Assembly (NCBI GenBank): GCA_041838435.1
Contig: JBGYPO010000050.1
Location: 1 to 7,905 of the forward strand
Direction: 5' to 3'
Source: Aliicoccus sp041838435
GTDB lineage: Bacteria > Bacillota > Bacilli > Staphylococcales > Salinicoccaceae
Length of the DNA stretch: 7,905 bases
Under the pieces are notes generated by a model that worked only from the letters and a program-made list of their open reading frames with translations, did not search any database and was not told where the DNA came from. Positions 4,837-7,905 of the stretch are shown here, one piece after another. Made by a program: the position numbers and the translations under genes. The stretch's first letter is position 1. Each line of letters begins with the position of its first letter.

Positions 4837-6759
4837 ATGAATCAAAATGAATTACAACAATATGGTGCAGAGCAAATTCAAGTTCTAGAAGGTCTTGAAG
4901 CCGTTCGTAAAAGACCGGGTATGTATATCGGTTCGACAGCTTCACGTGGACTCCACCACTTAGTATGGGAAATTGTAGATAACAGTGTCGATGAAGCATT
5001 GGCAGGACATGCAGATCGCATCGATATCGTCATTGAAGAAGATAACTGGATTAAAGTAACGGATAACGGCCGTGGTATCCCTGTTGATACGCATGAAAAA
5101 ATGGGACGACCTGCAGTAGAAGTCATTTTAACTGTCCTGCATGCGGGTGGTAAATTTGGCGGCGGCGGATATAAAGTTTCCGGCGGACTGCACGGTGTTG
5201 GTTCTTCTGTCGTGAACGCGCTCAGTCAACATCTTGAGGTTTACGTGCATAAGGATGGCAAGATTTATCATCAGGCATACATGCGCGGCGTGCCACAGTT
5301 TGATTTAAAAGTAATTGGTGATACAGATAAGTCTGGTACAGTAATTCGCTTTAAAGCGGATGAACAGATATTTACTGAAACAACAGAATATGACGTTGAA
5401 ATTTTAGAAAAACGTCTTAAAGAGATGGCATTTTTAAATAAAGCACTCGAATTGAACTTACGTGATGAACGACCAGAAGAACCAATTGAATTTAGTTATT
5501 ATTTCGAAGGCGGTATTAAATCCTATGTCGAACAAATTAACGAAAACAAAGGTCTTCTGCATGAAGAAGTCATCTATATGCAAGCAGAAAGAGATGACAT
5601 TGAGGTTGAAATTGCAATGCAATACAACACAGGCTTTAACAGCACTGTGCTGAGCTATGCGAATAATATCAACACAATCGAAGGTGGAACGCATGAAGAT
5701 GGTTTTAAGCGTGCCCTAACGAAATGTATAAATAACTATGCGACAAATAACAAAATTATTAGAGATAGTGAGGATCGTTTGATTGGGGAAGATGTGCGTG
5801 AGGGTATAACGGCTGTTGTATCGATAAAACACACGAATCCACAGTTTGAAGGTCAGACGAAATCTAAGCTTGGTAACTCAGAAGTACGCTTAATTACAGA
5901 TCACCTGTTCTCAGAAAACTTTGATCGATTCTTACTTGAGAACCCTTCAGTTGCACGCCTAATCGTTGAAAAAGGAATCACAGCACAGCGTGCGCGACTT
6001 GCTGCTAAAAAAGCACGTGAAGTCACGCGCAGTAAATCAGGATTAGAAATTTCAAACTTGCCTGGGAAACTTGCGGATTGTTCAAGTAAAAATCCTGAGG
6101 AAAGTGAATTATTCATCGTTGAGGGTGACTCAGCCGGAGGTTCAGCAAAATCCGGCCGTAACTCAAGAATCCAGGCAATTCTGCCTTTGAGAGGTAAGAT
6201 TTTAAACGTTGAGAAGGCACGTTTAGATAAAATTCTATCGAATAATGAAATTCGTTCAATGATTACTGCACTCGGTACAGGGATTGGTGAAGAGTTTAAC
6301 CTGGAGAAAGCACGCTATCATAAAATCGTCATTATGACGGATGCCGATGTCGATGGTGCGCACATCAGAACATTGCTCTTAACGTTCTTTTACAGATTCA
6401 TGAAACCATTGCTTGAAGCCGGCTATGTGTATGTGGCACAGCCGCCGCTTTATAAAGTAACACAGGGTAAAAAAGAGCACTATGTTTTTGACGACGAAGC
6501 ACTTGACGAATTAAAACGTAATGAATTAAATATGAATCAGAAATTTGAACTTGCACGATATAAGGGTCTTGGTGAAATGAATGATTATCAACTGTGGGAA
6601 ACAACAATGGATCCGGAAAATCGTACATTATTGCAGGTGTCATTGATAGATGCTGTGGAGGCAGACCAGACATTTGAAATGTTGATGGGTGACGTCGTCG
6701 CTCCACGTAAGAACTTTATCGAAGAAAATGCGAAATACGTACAAAACTTAGATGTATAA
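4837..6759 (+). CDS. gyrB: DNA gyrase subunit B
   Basis: ATPase subunit of gyrase, which introduces negative supercoils ahead of the fork together with GyrA; 640 aa, as expected for Gram-positive GyrB. The GHKL ATPase domain has E45 in WEIVDNSVDEA (44-54), DNGRGIP (76-82) and GGLHGVG (116-122). The transducer domain follows. The TOPRIM domain has EGDSAGGSAKSG (429-440, catalytic E429), PLRGKILN (450-457) and DADVDG (502-507). The C-terminal part contains YKGLGEM (575-581) and DQTFEMLMGD (610-619). The ATG at 4837 is chosen because AAGGGTG (4824-4830) lies 6-8 nt upstream; an in-frame GTG at 4828 would add three residues but has no ribosome binding site. Only 5 nt separate it from recF. Confidence 0.98.
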   Translation: MNQNELQQYGAEQIQVLEGLEAVRKRPGMYIGSTASRGLHHLVWEIVDNSVDEALAGHADRIDIVIEEDNWIKVTDNGRGIPVDTHEKMGRPAVEVILTVLHAGGKFGGGGYKVSGGLHGVGSSVVNALSQHLEVYVHKDGKIYHQAYMRGVPQFDLKVIGDTDKSGTVIRFKADEQIFTETTEYDVEILEKRLKEMAFLNKALELNLRDERPEEPIEFSYYFEGGIKSYVEQINENKGLLHEEVIYMQAERDDIEVEIAMQYNTGFNSTVLSYANNINTIEGGTHEDGFKRALTKCINNYATNNKIIRDSEDRLIGEDVREGITAVVSIKHTNPQFEGQTKSKLGNSEVRLITDHLFSENFDRFLLENPSVARLIVEKGITAQRARLAAKKAREVTRSKSGLEISNLPGKLADCSSKNPEESELFIVEGDSAGGSAKSGRNSRIQAILPLRGKILNVEKARLDKILSNNEIRSMITALGTGIGEEFNLEKARYHKIVIMTDADVDGAHIRTLLLTFFYRFMKPLLEAGYVYVAQPPLYKVTQGKKEHYVFDDEALDELKRNELNMNQKFELARYKGLGEMNDYQLWETTMDPENRTLLQVSLIDAVEADQTFEMLMGDVVAPRKNFIEENAKYVQNLDV

Positions 6760-6763
6760 AGAT

Positions 6764-6769
6764 GGAGGG
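6764..6769 (+). promoter_or_regulatory. Ribosome binding site deciding the gyrA TTG start
   Basis: GGAGGG lies 8 nt before TTG at 6778-6780. The reading frame is closed upstream by the gyrB stop codon at 6757-6759, which is in the same frame, and no ATG or GTG occurs between. The next ATG is codon 17, already inside the conserved region, so TTG is the only credible start. Confidence 0.88.
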
Positions 6770-6777
6770 TAATTGAT

Positions 6778-7905
6778 TTGAGTGAAAATAGAGAGAATCA
6801 TCCGCAGATTAATATTTCCAAAGAAATGAGAACATCGTTCTTGGATTATGCGATGAGTGTAATCGTATCTCGTGCATTACCTGACGTCAGGGACGGTATG
6901 AAGCCGGTACATCGACGTATTTTGTACGGTATGCATGATAACGGGATGACAGCAGATAAGCCTTATAAAAAGTCAGCGCGTATTGTTGGGGACGTTATGG
7001 GTAAATATCACCCGCACGGTGACTCGTCGATATATGAGGCGATGGTGCGCATGGCGCAGCCGTTCAGCTACCGCTATCCGTTAATTGACGGCCAGGGTAA
7101 CTTCGGCTCTATGGATGGCGACGGCGCTGCAGCGATGCGTTATACAGAAGCAAAGATGAGCAGGATTTCGATGGAGTTAATGCAGGATATTAACAAAGAT
7201 ACTATCGATTTCACTGATAACTATGATGGTAACGAGCGCGAGCCGGTTGTGCTGCCTGCACATTTTCCGAATTTGCTTGTGAATGGTTCAAGCGGTATTG
7301 CGGTCGGGATGGCAACAAATATTCCACCGCATAACTTAACTGAAGTTATAAATGCTGTGCTTGCATTAACGAGAGACCCGGAGATTACAACGGCAGAACT
7401 TATGGAGCATGTTCAGGGTCCTGACTTCCCTACAGCCGGGTTAATTGTCGGTAAAAGCGGGATTCGTAAAGCTTATGAAACAGGCCGCGGCGCTGTAATT
7501 ATGCGCGCGCGATGTGAGATTGAAGATATGGGCAAAGGGAAAGAACGTATTAAAGTGACGGAAATTCCTTATCAGGTGAACAAAGCACGTCTTGTTGAAA
7601 AGATTTATGAGCTCGCACGCGATAAGAAAATTGAAGGGATCACTGATTTGCGTGATGAAACATCACTCAAAGAAGGTGTGAAGATTGTTATTGAACTTCG
7701 CTCCGATAAAAATGCGAACGTCATTCTTAATAATTTATATAAATTGACGCCGCTTCAGACGTCATTTGGTATTAATACGCTGGCGCTTGTTGACGGCCAG
7801 CCGAAAGTACTCACATTAAAAGAGGCACTTTATCATTACCTGGAGCATCAAAAAGTAGTGGTAAGACGCCGTACAGCGTTTGAATTAAGACGTGCCGAAG
7901 ATCGC
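6778..7905 (+). CDS. gyrA: DNA gyrase subunit A (N-terminal part, cut by window end)
   Basis: DNA-cleaving and religating subunit of gyrase, forming A2B2 with GyrB. 376 codons are visible without a stop; the family is roughly 820-890 aa, so the rest of the coiled coil and the C-terminal DNA-wrapping domain lie outside the window. The start MSENRENHPQINISKEMRTS leads into SFLDYAMSVIVSRALPDVRDG (from residue 20), the quinolone-determining segment HPHGDSSIYEAMVRMAQ (78-94), and the catalytic tyrosine Y122 in AAAMRYTEA. The tower region includes GSSGIAVGMATNIPPHNL and GPDFPTAGLI, and the visible end YHYLEHQKVVVRRRT enters the coiled coil. Start codon is TTG. By eye its codons look richer in G and C than those of dnaN. 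Confidence 0.97.
   Translation, partial: MSENRENHPQINISKEMRTSFLDYAMSVIVSRALPDVRDGMKPVHRRILYGMHDNGMTADKPYKKSARIVGDVMGKYHPHGDSSIYEAMVRMAQPFSYRYPLIDGQGNFGSMDGDGAAAMRYTEAKMSRISMELMQDINKDTIDFTDNYDGNEREPVVLPAHFPNLLVNGSSGIAVGMATNIPPHNLTEVINAVLALTRDPEITTAELMEHVQGPDFPTAGLIVGKSGIRKAYETGRGAVIMRARCEIEDMGKGKERIKVTEIPYQVNKARLVEKIYELARDKKIEGITDLRDETSLKEGVKIVIELRSDKNANVILNNLYKLTPLQTSFGINTLALVDGQPKVLTLKEALYHYLEHQKVVVRRRTAFELRRAEDR

Noticed and set aside
6160..6162. Asparagine N442 in GyrB (SGRNSR) where S. aureus has aspartate, first suspected as a quinolone-resistance change
   Set aside because: The resistance-linked aspartate is the one in EGDSAGG, which is intact; N at this position is natural in other species such as Escherichia coli.
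5458..6706. Minus-strand open frames and a short alternate plus frame inside gyrB
   Set aside because: Shadows of the fully conserved GyrB coding frame; no start signals.

Overview
The window is a chromosomal replication-origin region of a low-GC Gram-positive bacterium. The gene order rpmH (minus strand) / oriC / dnaA / dnaN / yaaA / recF / gyrB / gyrA is the classical Firmicutes (Bacillota) arrangement. From memory, the DnaN, GyrB and GyrA sequences read closest to Staphylococcaceae. DnaA (448 aa) and YaaA are clearly diverged from Staphylococcus aureus, so a relative such as Macrococcus is a reasonable guess, but the genus cannot be fixed by eye.

Layout. Positions 1-100 lie downstream of rpmH and hold its terminator plus a short unassigned segment. 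rpmH (ribosomal protein L34) runs leftward at 101-238. The 426-bp gap at 239-664 is the left half of a bipartite oriC, with four perfect DnaA boxes, four one-mismatch boxes and likely promoters for rpmH and dnaA. dnaA occupies 665-2011. The 172-bp dnaA-dnaN gap is the right half of oriC: two perfect, inverted DnaA boxes, then a GC-rich block, CTA/TTA triplets of the DnaA-trio type and a (TA)6 run that together form the likely unwinding element. dnaN (2184-3323) ends in a strong intrinsic terminator. A second transcription unit with its own promoter then carries yaaA, recF, gyrB and gyrA, tightly packed with an ATGA overlap at yaaA/recF, a 5-nt gap at recF/gyrB and an 18-nt gap at gyrB/gyrA. 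gyrA begins with TTG and runs off the right edge after 376 codons.

How it works together. DnaA binds the boxes on both sides of its own gene and opens the unwinding element; DnaN is the clamp for the assembled polymerase; RecF serves gap repair and recombination at forks; gyrase (GyrB and GyrA) removes the positive supercoils made by replication. Boxes overlapping or adjoining the candidate dnaA and dnaN promoters suggest autoregulation by DnaA.

This is conserved core genome. I see no mobile element, CRISPR array, defence system or broken gene, and nothing I would call a new system. The points worth a second look are in the fine structure of the origin, a lone perfect DnaA box downstream of dnaN, and the GC-rich left edge.
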